Translations under genes and position numbers: made by a program
Notes under the pieces: model-generated
What the model saw: the letters and a program-made list of their open reading frames with translations, nothing else
Database searches by the model: none
Told to the model about the DNA's origin: nothing
Origin: DATAUD01 sp036268455
Lineage (GTDB): Bacteria > Verrucomicrobiota > Verrucomicrobiia > Limisphaerales > Palsa-1400
NCBI GenBank assembly: GCA_036268455.1
Contig: DATAUD010000102.1
Coordinates: 1 to 64,000 of the forward strand
Direction: 5' to 3'
DNA length: 64,000 nucleotides
Part shown: piece by piece, positions 7,682-15,716 of the stretch
Numbering within the stretch: position 1 is the stretch's first letter
How the letters are laid out: each line of letters opens with the position of its first letter

Positions 7682-8894
7682 AAGAATAGTCGATCGGCTC
7701 GAATCGCTCGGCAAGATCAGCGAAGAGCCGGACCGCCTGACACGAACGTTCGCCTCGCAGGCGATGCGTAGGGCTAATGATCTGGTTGGTTCCTGGATGA
7801 CGCAGGCCGGCATGATTGTGAGGCAGGACGCCGTTGGCAATCTGATCGGCCATTATCCCTCCGTGCGTCCGGACAGCAGAAAGCTTCTTTTAGGTTCGCA
7901 TTTGGATACCGTGCGAAATGCCGGCAAATTTGACGGAGCATTGGGTGTCCTTCTTGCCATTGCCTGTATCGAACAACTGCGTAACCCCGTTCCGTTTAGC
8001 ATTGAGGTCATTGCCTTCGCGGATGAGGAGGGTGTCCGGTTCCAAAGCACGTATCTGGGTAGTCGTGCTGTGGCCGGCGTTTTTGATGTCAGGGATTTGG
8101 AACGCATTGACGCGGGCGGCACGACGATGGCCGAATGCATCCGCGCTTTCGGCGGTGATCCGGCCTGCGTTGAATCGTGCCGATTCGACGCGAAAGACTT
8201 AATCGGTTACGTGGAGGCCCATATTGAACAAGGGCCAGTGCTGGAGAGCCGCGGACATGCCATCGGCATCGTCTCCGCAATCGCTGGCCAGACGCGAGCA
8301 CAGATCGACTTTCAGGGCATTGCGGGCCACGCGGGCACAGTTCCTATGGCTTCACGAAAAGACGCCTTTTGCGCCGCCGCCGAATTTACGCTGGCCGTCG
8401 AACAACAGGCCCGTGAAATCAGCGAGTTGGTTGCGACGGTCGGCCAAGTCGCCATTGAGCCAAATGCAAGCAACGTCATTCCCGGCTTTGTTCGCATTAC
8501 TCTTGATGTTCGAAGTCGGGACGATGCCACGCGCCAAACAGCATGCGAATCATTGCGGCAAACAGTGGCGAAGATCAGTCAGCGTCGGCAAGTCCGCGGG
8601 TCGTGGCAGATCGTTCAGGAGAATCCTTCGACGCCCTGTTCGCAGGAATTGTCGGCACTCCTGCGCCAGGCCGCCGCAAAGCATCAGCCAAACTTAATTA
8701 CGCTTCCCAGCGGCGCGGGCCATGACGCGGCGGTGATGGCGAAAATCACCCCAGTTGCGATGCTCTTTGTCCGTTGCCGGGGCGGAGTCAGCCATCATCC
8801 GGACGAATCGGCCACCAGCGAGGATATGTCTGTGGCGCTGGGTGCGCTTTCGGATTTTATTTCGTTGCTGGCGTCGCGCCATGAAGACGTTTGA
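7659..8894 (+). CDS. allC: Allantoate amidohydrolase (M20 family)
   Basis: Metal-dependent hydrolysis of allantoate to ureidoglycolate (or ureidoglycine) with release of ammonia and CO2. The 411-residue M20/M28-type amidohydrolase has the metal ligands His81 and Asp83 (GSHLDTV), Asp92 (KFDGALG), Glu123/Glu124 (ADEEGVRF) and the C-terminal His in SHHPDE. N-carbamoyl-L-amino acid hydrolases share these motifs, but the place between uraH and allB favours allantoate. The ATG at 7659 is chosen over longer versions because homology starts with the helix IEAVERIVDRLESLG; it lies inside uraH (23-base overlap). The 3' end overlaps allB by 14 bases. Confidence 0.85.
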   Translation: MQRIEAVERIVDRLESLGKISEEPDRLTRTFASQAMRRANDLVGSWMTQAGMIVRQDAVGNLIGHYPSVRPDSRKLLLGSHLDTVRNAGKFDGALGVLLAIACIEQLRNPVPFSIEVIAFADEEGVRFQSTYLGSRAVAGVFDVRDLERIDAGGTTMAECIRAFGGDPACVESCRFDAKDLIGYVEAHIEQGPVLESRGHAIGIVSAIAGQTRAQIDFQGIAGHAGTVPMASRKDAFCAAAEFTLAVEQQAREISELVATVGQVAIEPNASNVIPGFVRITLDVRSRDDATRQTACESLRQTVAKISQRRQVRGSWQIVQENPSTPCSQELSALLRQAAAKHQPNLITLPSGAGHDAAVMAKITPVAMLFVRCRGGVSHHPDESATSEDMSVALGALSDFISLLASRHEDV

Positions 8895-10218
8895 TATTGT
8901 CATTCGAGGCGGTCAAGTCGTCACCGACGAAGGCGTTCAGTCGGCTGATATTGGAATCGTCGGCGAAAAAATCGAACTCATCGAGACGGAAATTTTCGGC
9001 CCAGCCCGCACTACGATTGATGCCACCGGCCTCCATATTTTTCCCGGAGTGATCGACGCCCACGTTCATTTCAATGAACCGGGCCGCACGGAATGGGAAG
9101 GAATCCAAACGGGTTCCCGATCCGTGGCCGCCGGTGGAGGGACGCTCTTTTTCGATATGCCGTTGAACGCGCATCCGCCGACCCTGGATGCCGAAAGCTT
9201 TGAGCTAAAACGCCGTGCCGCCGAGGCCTCCTCGTTGGTCGATTTCGCCTTATGGGGCGGATTGACGCCTTCTAATTTGGATTGCCTCGAAGAATTGGCG
9301 GACTGCGGCGTTGTTGGATTCAAAGCGTTTATGTGCACCAGCGGAATCGACGATTTTTCGTCCGTTGATGAGCGTTCCTTAGGCGAGGGGATGAAACGCG
9401 CCGCTTCGCTCGAACTTCCGGTCGCCGTTCATGCCGAAAGTGAAGGCGTCACCGCGCAATTGAGACTCGAAGCCAAGGCAGGACATCACAAGACCGCGCG
9501 AGCGTATCTCGATTCGCGGCCGATCTCGGCGGAATTGGAGGCGATCGGCCGCGCGATTGAATTGGCGGGGGAAACGGGATGTCAACTGCACGTCGTGCAT
9601 GTCAGTTGCGCCGCTGGCGTCCGTTTAATCTCCGAAGCGCGCCGATCCGGTCTGAACGTAACGTGCGAAACGTGCCCTCATTATCTGACGCTTACCGATG
9701 AAGATGTCGAACGCCTGGGAGCCGTGGCAAAATGCGCGCCACCCTTGCGTTCCGCGACTGAACGGGAATTGCTGTGGAACGAACTGCTGGCGGGAAAAAT
9801 TCAAACGGTCGGCTCCGACCATTCGCCTTCGCCTCCCGAAATGAAGCAATCTCCCGATTTCTTCGATGTTTGGGGTGGCATATCCGGCGCGCAACACTTG
9901 CTGCCACTGATGCTGTCACGGGGGAATTTGCCGTTGATGTCCCAACTTCTTTCAACAAATGTCGCGCAAACTTTCCGAGTGCCGCCCGGCAAGGGGCGAA
10001 TCGCCGCGGGATGCGATGCCGACCTGGCATTGGTCAAACTGGGAGGAAACTTTGAATTGAAGAGCGAGGATTTATTTTATCGTCACCGCCAAAGCCCTTA
10101 CATTGGCCGTCATGTTTCGGCCCGCGTCGAACAAACTCTTTTGCGCGGTCGAACCATTTTCAAAAATGGCGCGATCGTCGGACAGCCCGGTGGCCGAATA
10201 GTGCGTCCGGTCGGTTAG
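8881..10218 (+). CDS. allB: Allantoinase
   Basis: Opens the allantoin ring to allantoate. The 445-residue cyclic amidohydrolase has the dinuclear zinc ligands His61 and His63 (DAHVHFNEPG), the carbamylated Lys148 (VGFKAFMC), His184 (VAVHAES), His240 (LHVVHVS) and Asp313 (GSDHSPSP). The NEPGRTEWEG sequence after the HxH motif is typical of allantoinase rather than dihydroorotase or hydantoinase. The start at 8881 lies within the last codons of allC. The gene order is pathway-reversed: AllB acts before AllC. Its TAG overlaps the stop of the converging DUF2127 gene (10215-10218 reads TTAG), leaving no room for a terminator. Confidence 0.92.
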   Translation: MKTFDIVIRGGQVVTDEGVQSADIGIVGEKIELIETEIFGPARTTIDATGLHIFPGVIDAHVHFNEPGRTEWEGIQTGSRSVAAGGGTLFFDMPLNAHPPTLDAESFELKRRAAEASSLVDFALWGGLTPSNLDCLEELADCGVVGFKAFMCTSGIDDFSSVDERSLGEGMKRAASLELPVAVHAESEGVTAQLRLEAKAGHHKTARAYLDSRPISAELEAIGRAIELAGETGCQLHVVHVSCAAGVRLISEARRSGLNVTCETCPHYLTLTDEDVERLGAVAKCAPPLRSATERELLWNELLAGKIQTVGSDHSPSPPEMKQSPDFFDVWGGISGAQHLLPLMLSRGNLPLMSQLLSTNVAQTFRVPPGKGRIAAGCDADLALVKLGGNFELKSEDLFYRHRQSPYIGRHVSARVEQTLLRGRTIFKNGAIVGQPGGRIVRPVG

Positions 10219-10757
10219 TGAGGATGGTGGTGGTGGCGGAACAGTCGGTCGCGATTGGCGAAAAGGTACCAAACGATGAGGATATTGGCGACGGTCGCCA
10301 GCAGGAGATAAAACGAATACTCCCTCGCCATTTCGTAAAACTCTATCGGAATAAAAAAAGCCGTTTCCGCAATGGCTGTCCAGCCGGCCCAACCCCAGCG
10401 AAAAAGAAGCCCAATTCCTTCCACCGACGGAAACAACGACCACGCCATCGTTCCCAGAGCCGCCCACCGGATTCGTTGTTCGGTCAAATCGGCAATCTGA
10501 TCCGCAATGTGCTGCACGAACTTATTCTCAGGATGGATACGAAGATTCTGAAAGATCGGCTTCTTAAGAAGATCGGCGTATTCCTGCGGCAAGTTTCGCG
10601 CCGCCTGAAAATAAAGCACAAGACCGAAAAAGAAGAAAAGAATCCCTTTGGCCAATTTGAAGAATATGATGGCGTACAGGGTGGGCGCCCGCTTGAGCGG
10701 GACCAACGTTTCCTCTGGCGATATTAGTTCTGGCGATGAATCTGGGTGAGATGCCAT
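10215..10757 (-). CDS. DUF2127-type membrane protein
   Basis: The 180-residue protein has about four membrane segments: YAIIFFKLAKGILFFFFGLVLYF near residues 28-50, a pair around residues 97-130, and LLLATVANILIVWYLFA near 150-166. The FKLAKG start and spacing resemble the DUF2127 family, whose function is unknown. It ends with an unusual natural histidine tail (FRHHHHPH), which could bind metal. Its ATG shares one base with the TAA of the upstream glycyl-tRNA synthetase gene (TAATG), so it is probably translationally coupled to it. Family assignment is moderate. Confidence 0.65.
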   Translation of the reverse strand: MASHPDSSPELISPEETLVPLKRAPTLYAIIFFKLAKGILFFFFGLVLYFQAARNLPQEYADLLKKPIFQNLRIHPENKFVQHIADQIADLTEQRIRWAALGTMAWSLFPSVEGIGLLFRWGWAGWTAIAETAFFIPIEFYEMAREYSFYLLLATVANILIVWYLFANRDRLFRHHHHPH

Positions 10758-12556
10758 TACCGAATCCTCTCGAGCAGCAGAGTCGGCAGCGCGTCAATTT
10801 TTACGCGGGTTTGTTTCATGGTATCGCGGTCGCGGAGCGTCACGGTATCCTTCAATTCGGCGCCTTTTTCGCCGAGCGTATCGAAGTCCACTGTCACACC
10901 AAATGGAGTGCCGGCTTCATCCTGTCGCCGGTAACGCCGGCCAATGGCTCCCGCATCGTCATAAAATACGGTCATTAACGGACGCAGCAAGTCCCGAACT
11001 TCCATCGCCTTTGCGACCAGTTCCGGCCGGTTTTTGAGCAACGGAAAAACAGCGATTTTGACCGGCGCGATGCGGGGATGAAACCGCATGACAACGCGCT
11101 TTTCCATTTTCCCCTTATCGTCCGGGGCTTCGTCTTCGCAATAAGCGTTGCAGATTAACGCCAGCGCCAGGCGGTCCACGCCGGCGGAAGGCTCAATGAC
11201 GTGCGGCACGTAGATGCCGTTGGCCAGGGCGCCGGCTTCTTCGCGAGCCTGCTTTTCGGCCTGGTCGGGCGCTTCGTTTGTCTTAACAAGATAATTGCGC
11301 CGCGATTGAAAGTATCGCTCGGCCAGCGCGGATTTTTTCGCGTCGTCCAATTTGGCCCAGGCCGCTTTGAGTTCGTCGTCGAAAACCGTCATCGCCTTGC
11401 CGGAGAATCGCTGATGCTGGGACAAATCGAAATCACTGCGCGCGGCGATTCCTTCGAGTTCCTCGCCGGCCAATTCCCCTTTTTCATCGCGCTTGCTGAA
11501 TGGGAATTTGTAAAGGATATCGACCGTTGCGCGCGCGTAATGGGCCAACTCCTGCGGTTTCTGCCAATACTCAACGAGGGTGGCGCGTGGCAGGCCAATG
11601 TTTTCGTAAAAGGCGAGTCGTTCCTCGACCCAATATTGGTGCCACATCTGCCAGCCCCAATTGGGCTGCGGCGGTCCCGGATGGCCCGCGCTTTCCGGTC
11701 GCGCGACGTTTCCGCAAATGGCCTCGATTGCTTCGTCCGGGCGAATGAAAAACTCCAATTCCATCTGTTCGAACTCACGCGAGCGGAACGTGAAATTGCG
11801 GGGATTGATCTCATTGCGAAAAGCCTTGCCGATCTGGCAGATGCCAAAAGGAACCTTCTGGCGCGAAACTTCCGCGACGTTTTTGAATTGGGCAAAAATG
11901 GCTTGCGCCGTTTCCGGCCGCAGATAGGCGGTGTTTTCCGCGCTTTCGACCGGGCCGACGTAAGTCTTGAACATGAGATTGAACAACCGCGGTTCCGTGA
12001 GCAAGCTGCCGTTCTCAGGATTATAGCGAGTGGAATTTTCGACCTTCTCTGTTCGTTCGCCCAGGAGAATGGCGCCGGAAAGACCGCGCTGCTGATAAAA
12101 CTGATAAGCGAGTTTGCGGGCGCTTTCAGGAGGTTTGCCAGGCGGCAAAAGGACTGAAAATGGGTCGTCCGACCTTTTAGATTTGTCCGCCAATTCCGCG
12201 CCGGAGAAATGATAGACAATGCCGCTTTGAGGATCGATTTGATCGGCGCGGAACCGTTTTTTAGTGAGGAGACAATCGACCATTGGATCGGCGAAGGTCG
12301 ATGTGTGGCCGCTGGCCTCCCAGATTTTGGGGTGCATTATGATGGTGGCTTCGAGTCCGACGACATCATCGCGTCGCTGGGTCATGGCGCGCCACCAGAA
12401 GTCTTTGACGTTGCGTTTGAGTTCGGCGCCGAGAGGGCCGTAATCCCAGAAGCCATTGATGCCCCCGTAGATCTCCGAGGACTGGAAGATGAACCCTTTG
12501 CGTTTGCAAAGAGAGACAATGCGTTCCATCAAATCATTCGCCTTGGGTTCAACCAT
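10757..12556 (-). CDS. glyQS: Glycine--tRNA ligase, single-chain type
   Basis: Charges tRNA-Gly. The 599-residue class II synthetase is of the homodimeric type (archaeal/eukaryotic and some bacteria), not the alpha/beta tetramer. Visible signatures are the N-terminal RKGFIFQSSEIYGG, FWDYGPLGAELKRN, motif 2 (FRNEINPRNFTFRSREFEQ), the glycine-site helices around WASGH-like EASGHTSTF, motif 3 (EPSAGVDRLALAL), and a C-terminal anticodon-binding domain (IAPVKIAVFPLLKN). The stop codon overlaps the start of the DUF2127 gene. A TTGACA (12593-12588, minus strand) lies upstream but the matching -10 is weak. The ATG at 12556 is the first Met of the conserved N-terminus. Confidence 0.95.
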   Translation of the reverse strand: MVEPKANDLMERIVSLCKRKGFIFQSSEIYGGINGFWDYGPLGAELKRNVKDFWWRAMTQRRDDVVGLEATIIMHPKIWEASGHTSTFADPMVDCLLTKKRFRADQIDPQSGIVYHFSGAELADKSKRSDDPFSVLLPPGKPPESARKLAYQFYQQRGLSGAILLGERTEKVENSTRYNPENGSLLTEPRLFNLMFKTYVGPVESAENTAYLRPETAQAIFAQFKNVAEVSRQKVPFGICQIGKAFRNEINPRNFTFRSREFEQMELEFFIRPDEAIEAICGNVARPESAGHPGPPQPNWGWQMWHQYWVEERLAFYENIGLPRATLVEYWQKPQELAHYARATVDILYKFPFSKRDEKGELAGEELEGIAARSDFDLSQHQRFSGKAMTVFDDELKAAWAKLDDAKKSALAERYFQSRRNYLVKTNEAPDQAEKQAREEAGALANGIYVPHVIEPSAGVDRLALALICNAYCEDEAPDDKGKMEKRVVMRFHPRIAPVKIAVFPLLKNRPELVAKAMEVRDLLRPLMTVFYDDAGAIGRRYRRQDEAGTPFGVTVDFDTLGEKGAELKDTVTLRDRDTMKQTRVKIDALPTLLLERIR

Positions 12557-12909
12557 AGCGGAATAGTGTTCTGAAAGAGCTGGGGGATGTCAAGAGAGCC
12601 GACAATGTGCGAATTACCCTGTTTGACAACGCATTATAAAGATGCCGGATTCAGGCTTGGGCGTGGAGAATATCGAAGTAGGAGCGGACGCCGATTTTGC
12701 GGCCAAAGCCTTTCTTGCAGATATGCTCAGGAACTTTTCCCGGGAAGGATTTCAATTACGCCGTTTCTCAGTTCGGATTTTGGTTCGCGTGTTGACTTGG
12801 AGGTGGTTCTGTTCTCATATTGCGCCGTTGAAAAAGCCAAGCGTTCGGATAATATCGATAAATCAATATTTGAAATTGAACGAACTACGCAAGTTTAATC
12901 TATTTTGTC
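12557..12909. other. 353-base divergent intergenic region
   Basis: The gap lies between glyQS (minus) and the ATP-grasp gene (plus) and is where the polysaccharide locus begins. Small overlapping open frames exist in two plus-strand frames, but none has a recognisable domain or a Shine-Dalgarno sequence, so no gene is called. It contains promoter-like boxes for both directions (TTGACA at 12593-12588 minus; TTGAAA and TTTAAT at 12870-12899 plus). Nothing else definable was seen. Confidence 0.5.
12870..12899 (+). promoter_or_regulatory. Promoter-like pair before the ATP-grasp gene
   Basis: TTGAAA (12870-12875) and TTTAAT (12894-12899) are separated by 18 bases. The start codon at 12910 is 10 bases after the -10 box, leaving a leader of only a few bases and no Shine-Dalgarno sequence. 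This would drive the ATP-grasp/HAD pair and perhaps the whole plus-strand block. Confidence 0.35.
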
Positions 12910-13896
12910 ATGTGGCTTCCTGAATCCGAACACGCCGAATCACTTCGAACGCGGCTGCTGGTAACCACGGTCGGAAGCGGGTCTGGCTATTATGTGGCTA
13001 ATTGCGCACGGCGCATTGGCATAAAGCATCTCTTGGCAGGGGATACAAATCCCCGGCATTTGGTTGCGGCCGCGCTTTTTTCGGAGGCGTTTATTTCGAT
13101 GCCCCTTGCGGCGGATCCGAATTTTAGCGCGTCGCTGGTTCAATTATTGCGGAAAAATCGAGTGTCTCTATGGATCCCGATTCTTGATGAGGAGATAGTG
13201 CATGGCGCACGATTGTCTGAATCGGCAAATCGGGGGATTTGTCGGATTCAAGCGCCGTCCGTTGCAGTCGCACAATTGTGCTTTGACAAGTTGGAAATGG
13301 GACGCTGGCTTAATAAAAATGGCATTCCCACACCAGAAACCTCACCTTTGTGTTCGGTATCATGGCGGAAAAGCGGATGGTTTGTAAAACCGCGCCGCGG
13401 GCGGGGCAGTGACGGCGCGAGGCTGTTGTTCGATAGAGCAACGTTTGATGCCGTTCAGCATTCGAGTGAGGATTTAATCGCTCAACCTGTTTGTAAGAAG
13501 CCGGAAGTAACTATTGACGTCTTCATTTCGCAGAATGGTCGGATGATCCGTGCTCTTTGTCGTGAGCGGATTGAAATTAAAGCGGGAGTTTGCACGAAAG
13601 CCCGAGTGTTTCGGGACGATGAGTTGGAATCTCTAGCTCGTCAATTGGGTATTGGACTTAATCTTCGAGGGGCATTTTGTTTCCAAGTCCTGAGAGATCC
13701 ATCGGGCAAAAAGTGGACGGTTACGGATGTGAATCCCCGTCCAGGAGCGGGAACCGCCATATCGGCCGCTGTTGGGTTTGACACTGGCAGCGCAATGCTT
13801 GCGGATCTGACCGGTGGAGACTTTAAAGGTTACATTCGGCTTCCGAGACGGGACAGATTCGTCGTTCGAACGTATCAGGAACATGTCTTTTGTTAA
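12910..13896 (+). CDS. ATP-grasp domain protein (carbamoyl-phosphate synthase-like)
   Basis: The 328-residue protein begins with a Rossmann-like pre-ATP-grasp domain (LLVTTVGSGSGYYVANCARRIG). The ATP-grasp core follows: a lysine-bearing strand (GWFVKPRRGRGSDGARLL, near residue 160) and the Mg-binding end DVNPRPGAG with Asn275. This fold joins a carboxylate to an amine or thiol through an acyl phosphate. Substrate cannot be told from sequence. It overlaps a HAD hydrolase gene by 14 bases, so the two form a unit at the head of the glycan locus. It could decorate a sugar or lipid carrier with an amino acid, but that is only a guess. Confidence 0.75.
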   Translation: MWLPESEHAESLRTRLLVTTVGSGSGYYVANCARRIGIKHLLAGDTNPRHLVAAALFSEAFISMPLAADPNFSASLVQLLRKNRVSLWIPILDEEIVHGARLSESANRGICRIQAPSVAVAQLCFDKLEMGRWLNKNGIPTPETSPLCSVSWRKSGWFVKPRRGRGSDGARLLFDRATFDAVQHSSEDLIAQPVCKKPEVTIDVFISQNGRMIRALCRERIEIKAGVCTKARVFRDDELESLARQLGIGLNLRGAFCFQVLRDPSGKKWTVTDVNPRPGAGTAISAAVGFDTGSAMLADLTGGDFKGYIRLPRRDRFVVRTYQEHVFC

Positions 13897-14554
13897 ACGA
13901 AGCTGGTTTGCGTTTGACTGGGACGGCACGCTGGTGGATTGCCGTGGACGGCAAACTGCGGTTTTGAGAGATGTGCTTTCTCGAATTTCCGGCGTCAGCA
14001 TTGATCCGGACGCCTGGTGGCGGAGAAAAACGGAAGGCCTGTCCACTCATCAAGCGCTGATTGAAGCAGGCATAATTCCGACGGTTGCATCCGCTGTGAC
14101 GAATTCATGGGTGGCGGAAGTCGAAAACGAGAATTGGTTAGAATTGGATGTGGTTCATCCCCAGGCGTTGCCGGCTTTGGAAGTTGTTTTGGCGCATGGC
14201 TTTTCGCCGGTCGTCATCACAGGTCGAAGGAATGCCGAAGGCGCGCGTTCACAGATATTAAAGTCGAGCATCGGGCGCCTTGTCGGAGAGATTTGGGTGG
14301 TCAATCCGGTTGGCGCGGCCTCTCTGAAGGGTGAATTTCTGACGCAAAATAAGGTGAATGTTTTCGTTGGGGACACTGAATCAGATTTCTTTGCCGCGCA
14401 AGCCGCCAACGCGATTTTTGGAGGTGTAAGTTCTGGCCAACGATCCGCGAATTATTTATCATCTGTAGGCGTGGCCCGAATTTTTTCAGACGTACATGCG
14501 GCAGTGACGGCGCTAATTCCGCTTTTGTTGCCGTCAATTGAAGTTTCGGAATGA
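13883..14554 (+). CDS. HAD-superfamily hydrolase
   Basis: The 223-residue haloacid dehalogenase-type phosphatase has motif I DWDGTLVD with nucleophile Asp12 and general acid Asp14, a motif II-like VVITGRRN, and motif III VGDTESDFFAA. A helical cap lies between residues 20 and 100. It likely removes phosphate from a small metabolite; the substrate is unknown. The ATG at 13883 has a good AGGA sequence 4 bases upstream and sits inside the end of the ATP-grasp gene. The conserved pairing suggests it acts on the product or substrate of that enzyme. Confidence 0.8.
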   Translation: MSFVKRSWFAFDWDGTLVDCRGRQTAVLRDVLSRISGVSIDPDAWWRRKTEGLSTHQALIEAGIIPTVASAVTNSWVAEVENENWLELDVVHPQALPALEVVLAHGFSPVVITGRRNAEGARSQILKSSIGRLVGEIWVVNPVGAASLKGEFLTQNKVNVFVGDTESDFFAAQAANAIFGGVSSGQRSANYLSSVGVARIFSDVHAAVTALIPLLLPSIEVSE

Positions 14555-14573
14555 ATAGTATTAGTAACCAATT

Positions 14574-15299
14574 ATGTCCTCAATAAACGAAATCGAACAT
14601 CTCGAGAAAATCGCCGCTGATTCATGGTACGCGCGCGGAGCGAACATTCGGACGATTGAATATAGTTTTCGCATATTTGCGCGTCATATCCGGGGGGAGA
14701 GTATTCTGGAGCTTGGGCCGGCCGAGGGGATCATGACAAACTTACTTGCCTCCCTTGCCCGAAAATTCACGATCGTCGATGGCTCGGCGAGATTTTGCGA
14801 TGACCTGCGAAAGCGATTTCCAAACGCAACGGTGGTACATTCGCTGTTTGAGGATTATCGAACCGAGGAACGGTTTGATAATATCGTGCTTGGTCATGTG
14901 CTGGAGCATGTGGCTGACCCTGTGGAGATATTACGCATGGTCAAATCATTGTTGAAGCCAGGGGGTCGGGTCCTGGCGGCGGTACCCAACGCTCGATCTC
15001 TGCATCGTCAAGCCGCAGTGGTAATGGGATTGCTGCCGTTCGAGGAAGGGATGAACGAAGCCGATATGCACCACGGGCATCGTCGCGTTTTTACGCCAGA
15101 AACTTTCCGGCATGCATTTCTTCAAGCGGGATTGCGGATTGAAATCTTTGGCGGTTACTGGTTAAAACCTGTTTCCAGCCGCCAGATCGAAGAAACATGG
15201 ACGCCGGAAATGCTGGAAGCGTTCATGCAGCTCGGGGAACGATACCCGGACATTGCCGGCGAGATTTATGTAATTGCACGGCTGCCTCCGGAGAAATGA
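14574..15299 (+). CDS. Class I SAM-dependent methyltransferase
   Basis: The 241-residue protein has SAM-binding motif I ILELGPAEGIM, an acidic strand-2 end (IVDGSARF), the strand-4 segment FDNIVLGHVLEHV, and the LKPGGRVLAAVPNA segment typical of Methyltransf_11/23 enzymes in polysaccharide loci. The acceptor is unknown; O- or N-methylation of a sugar is plausible. It lies 19 bases after the HAD gene and 3 bases before the ketoisomerase gene, so it is part of the same transcript. Confidence 0.8.
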   Translation: MSSINEIEHLEKIAADSWYARGANIRTIEYSFRIFARHIRGESILELGPAEGIMTNLLASLARKFTIVDGSARFCDDLRKRFPNATVVHSLFEDYRTEERFDNIVLGHVLEHVADPVEILRMVKSLLKPGGRVLAAVPNARSLHRQAAVVMGLLPFEEGMNEADMHHGHRRVFTPETFRHAFLQAGLRIEIFGGYWLKPVSSRQIEETWTPEMLEAFMQLGERYPDIAGEIYVIARLPPEK

Positions 15300-15302
15300 A
15301 TT

Positions 15303-15716
15303 ATGATCCTCAAGAATTGCCGAATTATTGATCTTCCCAAGATTGCGGAGACCCGTGGGAACTTGACCTTTGTTGAAGGGGAGCGTCATGTGCCATTCGA
15401 AATTAAGCGGGTTTACTACCTATACGATGTCCCCGGCGGAGCTGCACGGGGGGGCCACGCTCACAAAGCGCTTCACCAATTAGTCGTAGCCATGTCTGGG
15501 AGTTTTGATATTGTCCTGGATGATGGCTATGAAAAGAAGCGTATCCACCTCAACCGTTCCTATATGGGCCTTTATATCTGTCCGATGATTTGGCGGGAAA
15601 TGGATAATTTCTCGTCCGGCTCGGTGTGCATGGTACTGGCCTCCGCTTACTATGAGGAATCGGACTATTACCGCGACCATGCCGATTTTCTCCTTGCAGT
15701 CAAGACGAAGAAATGA
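15303..15716 (+). CDS. dTDP-sugar 3,4-ketoisomerase, FdtA/QdtA family (cupin)
   Basis: Isomerises dTDP-4-keto-6-deoxyglucose to a 3-keto sugar, the step before 3-amination. The 137-residue single-cupin (WxcM-like) protein has the catalytic pair His52 and His54 in RGGHAHKALHQ, matching the two catalytic histidines of FdtA. Stereochemistry (FdtA or QdtA) cannot be decided. Its stop overlaps the ATG of the aminotransferase gene (ATGA, 15713-15716), a very common coupling for this pair. A GGAG sequence precedes the start. Confidence 0.88.
   Translation: MILKNCRIIDLPKIAETRGNLTFVEGERHVPFEIKRVYYLYDVPGGAARGGHAHKALHQLVVAMSGSFDIVLDDGYEKKRIHLNRSYMGLYICPMIWREMDNFSSGSVCMVLASAYYEESDYYRDHADFLLAVKTKK

Noticed and set aside
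11201..12157. 318-codon plus-strand frame inside glyQS
   Set aside because: Shadow of glycyl-tRNA synthetase, whose motifs are intact on the other strand.
12587..12923. Two overlapping small frames before the ATP-grasp gene
   Set aside because: Different frames over the same bases, no recognisable domain or start signal.
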